Assembly: GCA_963846475.1 (NCBI GenBank)
Contig: CAWJVZ010000003.1
Span: 496,001-560,000, forward strand
Direction: 5' to 3'
Source: DASWJZ01 sp963846475
Lineage (GTDB): Bacteria; Pseudomonadota; Alphaproteobacteria; Rhizobiales; Afifellaceae
Length of the DNA stretch: 64,000 bases
The notes beneath the pieces were generated by a model. It made no database searches, had not been told where the DNA came from, and saw only the letters and a program-made list of their open reading frames with translations. The translations under genes were made by a program, and so were the position numbers. Positions 8,646 through 16,489 of this stretch are shown in pieces (the stretch's first letter is position 1; each line of letters starts with the position of its first letter).

Positions 8646-8846
8646 CGGGACGAGCTCCGGGGCGGCGGCATAGAGCTCCGGCCAGCGGGCGATCAAAGCG
8701 CGCCGGTGCTCGTGCGCCAGGAAGGCGATGTAAACGTCGAAAGCGCCGGGATCGGCCGGCGCGGTTGCCAGTCCGGAGCCGGCGGCGGGCAGGGCGACAA
8801 TGCCCTGCAGGACGGCGCGACGGGTCGTCTGCGGCCGATCGGCCAT
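8544..8846 (-). CDS. Small phage hypothetical protein with twin-arginine-like N-terminus
   Basis: The 100-residue product begins MADRPQTTRRAVLQGIVALPAAG, with an RR pair followed by a hydrophobic stretch, as in Tat signal peptides. The rest (FDVYIAFLAHEHRRALIARWPELYAAAPELVPLTWLPQ) is helical without a motif I know. Upstream in-frame starts exist, but ATG 8846 is preferred because the following residues look like a real N-terminus. It converges on and overlaps the neighbour at 8340-8645. The function is unknown. Confidence 0.45.
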   Translation of the reverse strand: MADRPQTTRRAVLQGIVALPAAGSGLATAPADPGAFDVYIAFLAHEHRRALIARWPELYAAAPELVPLTWLPQAPGLVRLLDRTDVGARARLVSRSLRLL

Positions 8847-9287
8847 TTCAACCCCCAACAACATACTCCCGACAGGTCGCCGGGCGAGCCGGTCGCGCAG
8901 AGACATTTCCGCGCCGGTTCTGCCGCCGGTCCGCTGTCCTGAGACGCCCGCCTCGGCCCGGATCAGAGACAAGACGGCGTGCAACTGCAAGATAGAGGCA
9001 GGTCACAATAACGTATCCGTCGTTGCTGGTAAACGTGGCGTGACACTAATATTCGGCTGTCGATCAATGCACCCGGCTTATCAATTACCTGGTGTAGTCA
9101 GTGTTATTCTACTCGCTGTTTGATGTAAAACGGCCGGACTCGCCCGCCCCGATCCAATCCACGGTTTCGAGAGGCGATGAGCCCGGCCGGCGGGGGCGAC
9201 CGGCGCATACCGCGCCCGTACGCCCTACCACGCGACCCCGGCGACGCGGGGGCGCGCGGGCGCCGATGATGCAGGACAGCCTGGTCA
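8847..9287. other. Intergenic region, no gene seen
   Basis: About 440 bases hold no convincing coding region. A comparatively AT-rich core near 9035-9130 (TTATTCTACTC, TATCAATTACC) may hold a promoter for the leftward small gene at 8846, or the end of the large leftward early operon. The right part (9140-9287) is GC-rich and structureless to the eye. Confidence 0.4.
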
Positions 9288-9992
9288 TCATTCGGCGATC
9301 GCCTCCGGGCGAAGAATGCTTTCGCGGATCCCGGCAAGCGCGGCAGCGCCCGCCTCGTCCGTGGCGTGTGGCGCCGCGGCCGGTTTCCGCCAGCCCGGGC
9401 CGAAGCCCGCCGCGGCAAGCTTCTCCGCGGCGCGCTCCAGCTCCGCCTCGGTCCGCGGCGCCGGCGGAATCTCCTCCTCCGCGTCCAGCAAGGCCTCGAT
9501 CGTCGCGAGCTGCCGCACGTACGGCGCGGCGAGCCTCCTCGTCAGCCGGGCGAATTCCGGCGGCGTCGGCGCGAAAATGTCATTGAGATCCGTGCGCGCC
9601 TGAAAAAGCGCCTGGCGCGCGCCGATGATGGCGAAGAGCGGCAGGTTTTCCAGCGCCTCCAGATACGCCTCGGCATAGATCTCGGCGGCGAGGCCCGGAT
9701 CCGTCGCCTTCATGGTGATGACGACCGGCACCACCTCGGCCGCGGTTTCGTGGCGCTCGGCCGGCTCCAGGATGATGCGGAGCTCCGCCGCGTCGGCCCG
9801 CAGCATGCCGCGCTCGGCGCCGGTCAGTCCGCAACCCGCGCGGAACAGTTTTCTGTCACCCCGTGTCAACACCCGGCGGCCGTCCGGCAGCGCGCGCAAA
9901 AGCCGCGAGTAGTCGCTCCGCCTTCGGACCCTGGCCGTGCCGATCGGCAGCAAGCCCGGACCCGGCACCAATTCCCCCATCTGTCCTGCCAT
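9288..9992 (-). CDS. Phage hypothetical protein, last gene of the leftward early operon
   Basis: The product is 234 residues from ATG 9992, chosen because GGGAGGAAG lies 6-12 bases upstream; a longer in-frame reading would run deep into the previous gene. It shows no catalytic motif. Residues about 55-130 mix helices and strands (ELRIILEPAERHETAAEVVPVVITMKATDPG), and the C-terminal 100 residues are helical and acidic (LLDAEEEIPPAPRTEAELERAAEKL). Its 5' 137 bases overlap the 3' end of the winged-helix gene upstream. A role in phage replication or regulation is possible from context only. Confidence 0.6.
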   Translation of the reverse strand: MAGQMGELVPGPGLLPIGTARVRRRSDYSRLLRALPDGRRVLTRGDRKLFRAGCGLTGAERGMLRADAAELRIILEPAERHETAAEVVPVVITMKATDPGLAAEIYAEAYLEALENLPLFAIIGARQALFQARTDLNDIFAPTPPEFARLTRRLAAPYVRQLATIEALLDAEEEIPPAPRTEAELERAAEKLAAAGFGPGWRKPAAAPHATDEAGAAALAGIRESILRPEAIAE

Positions 9993-10776
9993 TCGCTTCC
10001 TCCCTTCGCTGCAGAGCTCCCAAAACCCATTTCCGCCACGACGCCGCCCAATCGGCGCTCCTGCCGTCCCGGCCGGGCTTGGCGACGTAGTGGGCGACGA
10101 AAAGCTCGGCGGTGACTTCGATCTCGGCGGCCGAAAAACCCTTCGCGGCCGCAAAGGCGCGGTCGACGTCGCTCGGCCGCCAGTCTTCCGAGATCCGAGT
10201 GCCGCGGCCTGGCCGGCCGGCGCCGTTGCCGCGGCGGGGCAGCGCGCCGCCGGCGACGGCGATCGCCGGAATCAGTTCGCGTTGACCCGGTGCGCGGTTT
10301 TTTGTCGTTCGGGAGCGCCGCGGCGCGACAAACTCTGAGCGAAGCGAAGAGTCTCGTTCAGAATCGTCGTTCTTTGTTGATGCACCAGCTGCATCAGGGC
10401 CTGATGCACCAGGCGCATCAGGGGCCTGGTGCATGCGTGCATCACCCCCCTGATGCACGGGCGCGCCATCCTCCCCCTCGAAAAGAGCGGCCTGCAGGCC
10501 CGGGTCGCGGACCTGAATCAGCGACGCGCGCCGGCCGCCGCCTTCGTCGAAGATGTCCTGCAGGACGACGTAGCCGTAGGCGCGAAGCCGCTGCAGCGCG
10601 CGCACGACCGTGGAGCGGTTGATGCCGATCTGCTTGGCGATCTCGCCTTGCGATCGGCGGCACCAGCCGTCGGCGCCGGTCGAGCGGCCGAGCACGCCAA
10701 GCACGCGAAGGTCGGATTCCTTCAGCCGGCGGTCGGTGAAGACTTGGTGCGGCAGGCGGGACTGGCGCGGGCTCAT
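9856..10776 (-). CDS. Phage winged helix-turn-helix protein (replication/regulatory type)
   Basis: The product is 306 residues. Residues about 18-90 form a winged helix domain with the helix-turn-helix SQGEIAKQIGINRSTVVRAL near 43-62 and a beta wing after it, the arrangement of helix-turn-helix_36/MarR-like domains in phage and plasmid replication initiators. A low-complexity linker (about 115-190) follows, then a C-terminal helical region (DWRPSDVDRAFAAAKGFSAAEI) like a primosomal DnaT-type or DUF1376-adjacent region, suggesting DNA-replication loading. The ATG at 10776 overlaps the stop of the ParB/MT-A70 gene. The 3' end overlaps the next gene by 137 bp. Confidence 0.65.
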   Translation of the reverse strand: MSPRQSRLPHQVFTDRRLKESDLRVLGVLGRSTGADGWCRRSQGEIAKQIGINRSTVVRALQRLRAYGYVVLQDIFDEGGGRRASLIQVRDPGLQAALFEGEDGAPVHQGGDARMHQAPDAPGASGPDAAGASTKNDDSERDSSLRSEFVAPRRSRTTKNRAPGQRELIPAIAVAGGALPRRGNGAGRPGRGTRISEDWRPSDVDRAFAAAKGFSAAEIEVTAELFVAHYVAKPGRDGRSADWAASWRKWVLGALQRREEANGRTDGGIGAGSGLAADRHGQGPKAERLLAAFARAAGRPPGVDTG

Positions 10777-13700
10777 TCCGCCGCCTCGGCCAGGTCGGGC
10801 GCAGCCGGGGCGTCGGCATCGAGGGCGGCGCCGTCGGCGACGTAGCGGAATTTCCGGTCCTTCTTGTCGCTGCGAAGGTGATGCTCGACCACATAGGCGC
10901 CGGCGACGGGATAGTCGGCGACGGGGACGAGTTCGCCGGCGACGACAGCTGCGACAAGATCGTGGCCAGGCCTGACCCGCGGGAACTTGGACTTCGTCCG
11001 CCCACGCGGATTCGTGTGGTGCCGGGCCGCATCCCACTCATCGAAGAAGAGATGCAAGGCGTCGAAGTCGAGCCCGGCGGGACAGCTGCGCTCGTCGAAG
11101 ATTACGCCCCGCTCTATCGGCTGCGGTCCGGCCGCGTCGAGCCGATAGACGCGCTCTGGATAGACGAGCCCGTGATGCGGGACGCCGCTGTTCTTGTGAC
11201 GGCCGCGGCCGAAGGCGTATTCGATACAGTCGAGGATGAGCTCCCGGCCGTACTCGGCGATCGTCATTCCGAAGCCGCCGAAGTCGGAACGGCCGACGCC
11301 GCAGGAATGAAATCCCGTCGTTCTTGGAAACGTTTCGTTGAAGCGGACGGCGTAGATATCGAAGGCTTTGCCGTCATGCTCGACGATGGCCGTGACGCCG
11401 CCGGCGCTGGCGACGAAGGCGCCTTCCTGGCCCCATTTCGGCACCTGGCCGACCGGCGCCCGATTGCGCCGCCTTACCTGGACGGGCGGGTCGTTGACCG
11501 CCGAGCCGATTTCTGTGCCGCCGTTCGCCTTGACAACGACATCGTCCATCATGCTCCAGGCGTGCCCGGCGTAAACCGCCTGGCCGCCGCGGACCGCCTC
11601 GTCATAGGCGTCGATCGCGACGCCGTAGATCCGGACGAGCTCGTCGAGATCGTCGGGAAGGCCGGCCATGCGCCTTTCCAGGTCGAGGCGCTTTCGCTCC
11701 GCCGCGCGGTGCTCGCCGAGACGGTTCCTGCCGGCGGCGAGCAGCTGCGGGACGCCCTTGCGGATCCGAATGAGCTTCTGCTCCGCTACCCGGAGCACAA
11801 GGTCCTCTGCAATCGGCTCGCCGCGGTCGATCGCGTCCAGGATCTGCAGCTCGGGGTCCGGGGCATCCCCACGATTTGAATTGTCGTCGACGACTATTTG
11901 CTCGGCACGTCCTCCGCGGCCGGCGCCGGACGCGGTCACGCCGGCGCCGGCCGCGGTCTCCGCCTTACCAGGGATGCGGCGGAGGAAGGCGGGGATGTCG
12001 TCTTCGACGAAGGGCGGCGGCTCGGCTTCATTTTTGCCGCCGTGGGGAAGGTCGGAATTGTGAAGTGCGGCCGCGCGAAGTAACTCGCGTTCCGCCGTCG
12101 TGACGAAGGCGGCGGCGACCTTGCGGTTGGGGTCCACCTGCACCAGGCCGTTCTCGTCAACGGGCAGCTGCCATTCCTGCGGCTCCGCCTGGTTGCCCCA
12201 AAAAACCCACTTGTCCGATGGCGGCCCGCCGCGCCCGAAGAGTTCGCAATAGGGCGCCAGGTGCGGCCAGCAGCGCTCGATCCAGGCGCGCACGTCCGGG
12301 GGCTTGGCCGAGTGCTCGCCGATTTCGGCATCGAAGACCGATTCCGGCTGCGTGCCGGGGAGCGGCGCCGGTACCGCGTCGCCGCGGCGGGCGATGACCA
12401 GCAGCTCGTGCTGATCCCAAACCCAGCGGCCCGTCCCGGTCTGGCGGCCGACGCGGCGCTTCCGCCATATCTGGTGCGAGCCGTAGCGGCCGGGCCCGAC
12501 GCGACCGAGGGGGGCGCCGTCGGCGCCGCGCAGCAACTTGCCGTCCGGCCCGCGCGGGCGGAACGCCACGAAACCCCACTCCGCCAGGATCTCCAGGTCG
12601 TCGACGTGCGATGAAGCCGTCGACCAAAAGAGGATCAAGGCTTCCGGTGCGGCGAAGCGGTCGATCGGGAAGTCGCAGAGCTCCGCAAACGACATGACCG
12701 GGTAGTGGCGGTCGGGGCTCTTCTCCGCTCCCGTGACGTCGTCATAGGCCTCGGGTTTCCGGGGCACGTCGATGTAGACGATCGGAAAGGTGCGGCCGAG
12801 CGGCAGCTCGGGGTCGTGGGCGGAGATTTCCGCGAGCCGCTTCTGCTTGGCGACGTGGTTTTGCTCCTGCTCCCCGCGCCGGACCTGCTTGGCGGCTTCC
12901 TTCAGGGCGCGACGCCCGTCCGGCTCGGCCGCAACCTTCTTCAGCAGCTCGACCTGCTCGTCCTTCGGCAGCGCAGCGATCGTCGCGGCCGCGGCGATCG
13001 ACGCCTGGCCGGCCTCGACGGCTGCGACGAGCTCGGGCGCGCCTTCCTCCAGGACGCGCTTGGCGGTGCGGAGAGATCGCTCGCTGACCCCCAGCCTGTC
13101 CGCCGCCTCGGCCTGCGAGACTTCCGGCAAATTTGCCGGAGGTTCCGGCACCTCAGTGCCGGACCGGCCGGCGCCGGGGAGGGGTATTCCGGGCGTCGGC
13201 TCTGCAGGGGCCTCGGCCCCTCTCTCCGCCTGCACGTCGCCGGCGCCGGCGGGGTCCGGCACGATGGTGCCCGTCCCGCGCGGCCAAACCGGCTCCGCGC
13301 TCCGCCGCAGGTCGGTGCGCGCGCCCTGGCGCATGTTGGCGACCTTCGCCGCAATAAGCGCGCGCTGGCTCTCGTCGAGATGGCGGCGAGGCAGGTTCTT
13401 GGCGACGACGAAGGCGAGCGCGTCGCCGGCGATGCCATCGACGGGAAACGAGCGGTCGACGTCGACCAGGCCGAGCGGCAGCCGGCCCATCTGCTCCGCC
13501 GTGAGCATGCGGCAGGCCAGGCAGGCCTTCACCACAAAATCCGGCAGCGGCAGATTTTTGGGCCAGCCGAAAACGGTGAAGGTCGGCGCGACGCCGGCGG
13601 ACCGGCAGGCGCGGAAGCGGTTGCGGCCGTCCAAAACCCTGCCCTGGTGAAGGACGATGTCCTCGACCAGGTGGCCGGTCTCGCGGATGGAGTCGACGAG

Positions 13701-13790
13701 CTCCTGGAAATCGCGCCCGTGCATGAGCGGGAACAGCTCGGCATAGGGGTGGAACGGGATGTCCCGGGGCCGGCCGCGTTTGGAGCTCAT
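10773..13790 (-). CDS. Large phage fusion: ParB-like domain + HTH + MT-A70-like methyltransferase + C-terminal unknown domain
   Basis: The product is 1005 residues from ATG 13790, which overlaps the upstream stop; TTG 13799 is an alternative. Residues about 15-75 form a ParB/sulfiredoxin-like nuclease domain with the VLDGRNRFRACR signature. A helix-turn-helix lies near 224-250. Residues about 335-540 resemble MT-A70 adenine methyltransferases (HYPVMSFAELCDFP, LILFWSTASSH, ELFGRG..DKWVFWGNQ). The catalytic DPPW is replaced by DVPR (341-344), so N6-adenine methylation may be lost or altered. A further 320-residue C-terminal part is unknown to me. It may regulate or modify phage or host DNA. ParB/MT-A70 fusions occur in prophages; this size and the motif change are unusual. 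Confidence 0.75.
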   Translation of the reverse strand: MSSKRGRPRDIPFHPYAELFPLMHGRDFQELVDSIRETGHLVEDIVLHQGRVLDGRNRFRACRSAGVAPTFTVFGWPKNLPLPDFVVKACLACRMLTAEQMGRLPLGLVDVDRSFPVDGIAGDALAFVVAKNLPRRHLDESQRALIAAKVANMRQGARTDLRRSAEPVWPRGTGTIVPDPAGAGDVQAERGAEAPAEPTPGIPLPGAGRSGTEVPEPPANLPEVSQAEAADRLGVSERSLRTAKRVLEEGAPELVAAVEAGQASIAAAATIAALPKDEQVELLKKVAAEPDGRRALKEAAKQVRRGEQEQNHVAKQKRLAEISAHDPELPLGRTFPIVYIDVPRKPEAYDDVTGAEKSPDRHYPVMSFAELCDFPIDRFAAPEALILFWSTASSHVDDLEILAEWGFVAFRPRGPDGKLLRGADGAPLGRVGPGRYGSHQIWRKRRVGRQTGTGRWVWDQHELLVIARRGDAVPAPLPGTQPESVFDAEIGEHSAKPPDVRAWIERCWPHLAPYCELFGRGGPPSDKWVFWGNQAEPQEWQLPVDENGLVQVDPNRKVAAAFVTTAERELLRAAALHNSDLPHGGKNEAEPPPFVEDDIPAFLRRIPGKAETAAGAGVTASGAGRGGRAEQIVVDDNSNRGDAPDPELQILDAIDRGEPIAEDLVLRVAEQKLIRIRKGVPQLLAAGRNRLGEHRAAERKRLDLERRMAGLPDDLDELVRIYGVAIDAYDEAVRGGQAVYAGHAWSMMDDVVVKANGGTEIGSAVNDPPVQVRRRNRAPVGQVPKWGQEGAFVASAGGVTAIVEHDGKAFDIYAVRFNETFPRTTGFHSCGVGRSDFGGFGMTIAEYGRELILDCIEYAFGRGRHKNSGVPHHGLVYPERVYRLDAAGPQPIERGVIFDERSCPAGLDFDALHLFFDEWDAARHHTNPRGRTKSKFPRVRPGHDLVAAVVAGELVPVADYPVAGAYVVEHHLRSDKKDRKFRYVADGAALDADAPAAPDLAEAAE

Positions 13791-14080
13791 TCGCCGCAAG
13801 CCCGATTGATCGGCCCGCGCGCCAGGCAGGCCGGAATGCGGAAAGGGAAGCGGAGCCGGATCAGCGCGGCGACGTCGCGGTCGAGGCGCTGCAGCACGCG
13901 CTCAGTGCGCTGCAGCTCGCGTTCCTGCCGGCGGTGCGCCCGGGCGCGGCGGACGAATTCCTGCAGCGGCACGAAGGGCAGGATTTCTGCGGGATCCGGC
14001 TGCAGCACCGGCCGGGCCCAGCCGAAGGCGCCCCGCCATAGTGGCGAGGGAACGATCTCGCCGTGGCTCGGGCCCCTCAC
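13787..14080 (-). CDS. Small basic phage protein
   Basis: The product is 97 residues from a GTG start that overlaps the preceding stop (GTGA); its own stop overlaps the ParB/MT-A70 ATG. The centre is strongly basic and helical (EFVRRARAHRRQERELQRTERVLQRLDRDV) and could form a coiled coil or bind nucleic acid. No family is recognised. Overlapping start and stop codons on both sides place it inside the tightly coupled leftward early operon. Confidence 0.55.
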   Translation of the reverse strand: MRGPSHGEIVPSPLWRGAFGWARPVLQPDPAEILPFVPLQEFVRRARAHRRQERELQRTERVLQRLDRDVAALIRLRFPFRIPACLARGPINRACGE

Positions 14081-14271
14081 GCGATCGCCTCGACGCTGCC
14101 GCCGCAGGATTGCGTGTCGTCCGTCGGCAACAGGTCGGCGTGCGGATAGGGATCAACCCCGTCTGAAGGCGCGTCCGTGAAGACCCGACCGCAGCGGGAG
14201 CACGCCCAAAGCCAGGGCCGATCAACCCGAACGATCCGCACGGTCGGGAGGATGATGATCTCCGCGCTCAT
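14077..14271 (-). CDS. Small zinc-ribbon-like phage protein
   Basis: The product is 64 residues. After a beta-rich start (EIIILPTVRIVRVDRPWLW) it has CSRCGRVF and a later C in TQSCGG, which could be a partial zinc-binding site. ATG 14271 overlaps the stop of the CII-like gene and its stop overlaps the next GTG. It is short but flanked on both sides by 4-bp overlaps, which supports a real gene in the operon. The function is unknown. Confidence 0.55.
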   Translation of the reverse strand: MSAEIIILPTVRIVRVDRPWLWACSRCGRVFTDAPSDGVDPYPHADLLPTDDTQSCGGSVEAIA

Positions 14272-14780
14272 TCCGGCGCGACTCCGTTGGCGTGCAGGAA
14301 GGCGAGGCCGCGGAGCTCGACGACGACGCGGAGCACCTGCTCGATGTCCTCCAGGATTCGTCTCGCCTCGGCCTGGGTGACGGCGGCGGCGCCGTCGCCG
14401 GTCGGCGACAGCGCGCGGACGATGTCGGCCATGGCGCGGGCAAAGTCCTCGCCGGCATTGGCGGTGAGGTCGGCCCAACGCGACGGCGTGTCGTCGCGCG
14501 GCATCGGCAAAAAGACGCCGCCGGCGAGGCCGGCGAGGTGCTCCGCGGCCGCGGCCGCGCCGAACTGCTGGGTAAGCCGGCAGATTCGCGACCAGGGCAG
14601 CTCGCCGGGCTGGTCGGGGTCGAGCTGCTTGTAGAGCACGCTTTCCGCCATGCCCTCGAAGCGGGCGGCGGCGGCGATTCCCTGCTGCGGGTCGCCGGCG
14701 GCGTTTTGGCCGATCTCCGCCATCAGCCGGGCGAGACAGGCATACGGCCCTTCGGGCGCGCGGGGCTTCATCGGGCGCAA
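14268..14780 (-). CDS. Phage regulatory protein CII-like (CP76 family)
   Basis: The product is 170 residues. The sequence around VLYKQLDPDQPGELPWSRICRLTQQFG (about 48-74) matches the CP76/phage CII pattern, in which a short helix-turn-helix region reads KLNPEQP...L.....LT. The C-terminal half is helical and probably oligomerises (RRILEDIEQVLRVVVELRGLAFL). CII proteins activate lysogeny or replication-control promoters. I use the TTG at 14780 because AGGGGGAA lies about 5 bases upstream; ATG 14771 is an alternative without a good ribosome site. It is the third gene of the leftward operon. Confidence 0.65.
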   Translation of the reverse strand: MRPMKPRAPEGPYACLARLMAEIGQNAAGDPQQGIAAAARFEGMAESVLYKQLDPDQPGELPWSRICRLTQQFGAAAAAEHLAGLAGGVFLPMPRDDTPSRWADLTANAGEDFARAMADIVRALSPTGDGAAAVTQAEARRILEDIEQVLRVVVELRGLAFLHANGVAPE

Positions 14781-14791
14781 AGTCGTTCCCC

Positions 14792-15091
14792 CTAGTCCGC
14801 AAAGTGAGGCGAGGCGTTTTGCAGTGTTGCGCCGGGATAAACCCGCCGCGGTATTACCCGAACACTGTTATCGTCGCGCGCGCGCGCGTGAGCGGGCAAT
14901 ATTGCCGGCAGATGAGCGGCGCCGCGCCGTCTTGGGAGGTCTGGTCCAAGCGCGGCGCCGCCTCCGGTCCGCCGCGTGCCGCACGACGATCGTGCGCCGG
15001 GCCCGGAAGGGGGGATTCTTGCAATGACAGGGAACAGGATCACGGCCGCGCCGGCGGCCAGGCCAGACCGCCGGGCAGGCGCGCGCGTCAC
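14792..15091 (-). CDS. Putative small phage membrane protein between Cro-like and CII-like genes
   Basis: A 99-residue frame starts at GTG 15091, overlapping the TGA of the Cro-like gene, and stops 12 bases before the CII-like start, exactly filling the gap. Residues about 10-25 (LAAGAAVILFPVIARIPP) are hydrophobic; the rest is rich in R, A, P and G and looks disordered. Support comes only from the overlap and fit; the high GC makes long open frames common by chance, so this could be non-coding leader sequence. Confidence 0.35.
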   Translation of the reverse strand: MTRAPARRSGLAAGAAVILFPVIARIPPSGPGARSSCGTRRTGGGAALGPDLPRRRGAAHLPAILPAHARARDDNSVRVIPRRVYPGATLQNASPHFAD

Positions 15092-15360
15092 GCTGTGGCG
15101 ACCTGGGAGGATTCGACCGCGGCGCTTGGCGCCGGGCGCGCGACGCCCTCCGGCCACTCGGCGCCGGCGGGCCAGTTGTCGGAAAACCACTGGATGACGT
15201 CGTCGTACTTCCGAGCCGTGAAGGTTTTTCCCTCCGTCAGGCGGGAAAAGAACCGGGAATCTCCCGCGGCGAGGCGTCCGATGGTCGAGAGTTCGAGGCC
15301 GCGAGCGCCGGCGAAAGCCGCGGCGCAGGCTGCCAGGTTGTCAGTGAGCTCTGTCTCCAT
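15088..15360 (-). CDS. Cro-like DNA-binding protein, first gene of the leftward early operon
   Basis: The product is 90 residues from ATG 15360. The region LSTIGRLAAGDSRFFSRLTEGKTFTARKYDDVIQWFSDNWP (about 25-65) resembles a small helix-turn-helix family next to repressor genes in alphaproteobacterial prophages. It is divergent from the repressor gene with an 86-base gap holding three operator-like sites, the classic cro/cI layout. It would bind the same operators and favour lytic growth; this role follows from layout, not from a recognised Cro sequence. Confidence 0.6.
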   Translation of the reverse strand: METELTDNLAACAAAFAGARGLELSTIGRLAAGDSRFFSRLTEGKTFTARKYDDVIQWFSDNWPAGAEWPEGVARPAPSAAVESSQVATA

Positions 15361-15446
15361 AATCCGAGGGTAGTAGGATTTTTCCCACTCCGTCAATAGG
15401 AAACATCCCCTTAGCCGCGCGGTCGGAAATTGCGGATATTTCCCAC
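15361..15446. promoter_or_regulatory. Divergent phage control region with three operator-like sites
   Basis: Three copies of a 16-bp pseudo-palindrome (consensus GTAGGAAATTTCCCAC) lie at 15373-15388, 15396-15411 and 15431-15446. On the minus strand TTGACG (15396-15391) and TACCCT (15372-15367), spaced 18 bp, form a likely promoter for the Cro-like operon; the first site fills its spacer and the second touches its -35 box. The third site abuts the repressor ATG, leaving no room for a Shine-Dalgarno sequence, so the repressor message is probably leaderless. Two more copies lie at 16407-16451. Confidence 0.7.
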
Positions 15447-16040
15447 ATGGAAAGTGCCGATCTGCAGGGTCTTGTCGCCCAGCGCCTCGAAGAGATGGGC
15501 CTCGGGCCGATCGAGGCAGCAACCCGTGGTGGCCTGGAGCGCACGTTTATTCGCGACATTGTTTCGGGGAAAAAGAAGTCCATCCGCGGCGACAATCTGC
15601 GACGCCTGGCGAAGGCGCTCGGCGTCGACCCTGGCGCGCTCGCGGTGGGGCGCCTGGTTAAGGCCAGCGCGATCCCGCTCGTCGGCTTTGTAGGGCCGGA
15701 CGGTGAGGTCCAGTTCGGCGGAGAGTCCGCGGCGGCCGAAGGCACGCCGGTGCCTGAAATTGCCGGCGCCCGCACGGTAGCCATCGAGATCCGATCCGAC
15801 AGCCTTGGCGCATTCCTGAAGGGGTGGCTAGCAATTTACGACGACCTGGAGGGCCCGGTTACGGAAGAGCTCGAGGATACGATGTGCGTCGTGCGACTGA
15901 CCGACGGGCGGGTGATGATTCGGCGTATTCGGCGAGCGCAAGCTCCAGGACGGTTTCATCTGCTCTCACAGGCGGAGCCGCCGGTTCTGGATGCCGAGCT
16001 CGTTTGGGCCGAGCGCGTCAAAGCATTGGTGCCGGGCTAA
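15447..16040 (+). CDS. Phage repressor, helix-turn-helix plus S24/LexA-like C-terminal domain
   Basis: The product is 197 residues. Residues about 5-62 are an HTH domain (GPIEAATRGGLERTFIRDIVSGKKKSI), and residues about 105-190 follow the S24 fold. The motif around the nucleophile (IRSDSLGAF) keeps the serine, but the position of the catalytic lysine in the usual VKR motif is arginine (RVMIRRIRR), so self-cleavage is doubtful; induction may work another way. The ATG directly follows an operator-like site with no ribosome-binding site, suggesting a leaderless message as for lambda cI. Its TAA overlaps the next ATG. Confidence 0.75.
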   Translation: MESADLQGLVAQRLEEMGLGPIEAATRGGLERTFIRDIVSGKKKSIRGDNLRRLAKALGVDPGALAVGRLVKASAIPLVGFVGPDGEVQFGGESAAAEGTPVPEIAGARTVAIEIRSDSLGAFLKGWLAIYDDLEGPVTEELEDTMCVVRLTDGRVMIRRIRRAQAPGRFHLLSQAEPPVLDAELVWAERVKALVPG

Positions 16041-16405
16041 TGGCGGAACGCGCCTCGGGACCGCGCTACGGGATTCTTGTCGGGTTGGTGATCCTGCTGG
16101 GCATCCTTTTGGCCATCGGCGGGCTCGGCGGCCAGGGCGGCAACGGCCGTCAGGAACAGCAGCGCAGCTCGCGAGAGCTTTCGTTGACACAACAGCAGCG
16201 AAGGGAGTTCGCCTCGCTGATCGAAGGAATGGGATTCAACTGTCCGATGGCGAAGCTGGCCTTTTCCGAAGGGGAAGACGCTTTCGGAACTGCAATGAAG
16301 GTGTATTGCGGACCGGCGGATCGCGAAGGCGTTTACGAAAAGGCCGTGTTCCGGGTCACGGCGCGGCCGAACGGAAGCTGGATCGTCGCACCGTTTGGAG
16401 AGTGA
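16040..16405 (+). CDS. Small single-pass membrane protein co-encoded with the repressor
   Basis: The product is 121 residues. An N-terminal membrane helix (about residues 11-31, GILVGLVILLGILLAIGGL) is followed by a polar Q/R-rich linker and a compact C-terminal domain with C residues in FNCPMAK and VYCGPAD and the ending NGSWIVAPFGE. The ATG overlaps the repressor stop, so it should be expressed from the prophage during lysogeny. That suggests an exclusion, immunity or host-conversion role, which is inference; no family is recognised. The outer domain is predicted to face the periplasm. Confidence 0.6.
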   Translation: MAERASGPRYGILVGLVILLGILLAIGGLGGQGGNGRQEQQRSSRELSLTQQQRREFASLIEGMGFNCPMAKLAFSEGEDAFGTAMKVYCGPADREGVYEKAVFRVTARPNGSWIVAPFGE

Positions 16406-16406
16406 A

Positions 16407-16460
16407 GTAGGAAATTTCCCCCGATTGGATTGACAGGGGGAAATATCCCACTCTAGCATG
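16407..16460 (+). promoter_or_regulatory. Rightward early promoter with two operator-like sites
   Basis: GTAGGAAATTTCCCC (16407-16421, containing a perfect palindrome GGAAATTTCC) and GGGGGAAATATCCCAC (16436-16451) match the sites at 15373-15446. TTGACA (16430-16435) and TAGCAT (16454-16459), 18 bp apart, form a good promoter whose spacer is filled by the second site. The repressor would block this promoter, which reads into the small membrane protein and the rest of the rightward early genes. Confidence 0.7.
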
Positions 16461-16489
16461 CCCTCCGTCCCTGCTGACGGAGGTTTGCC

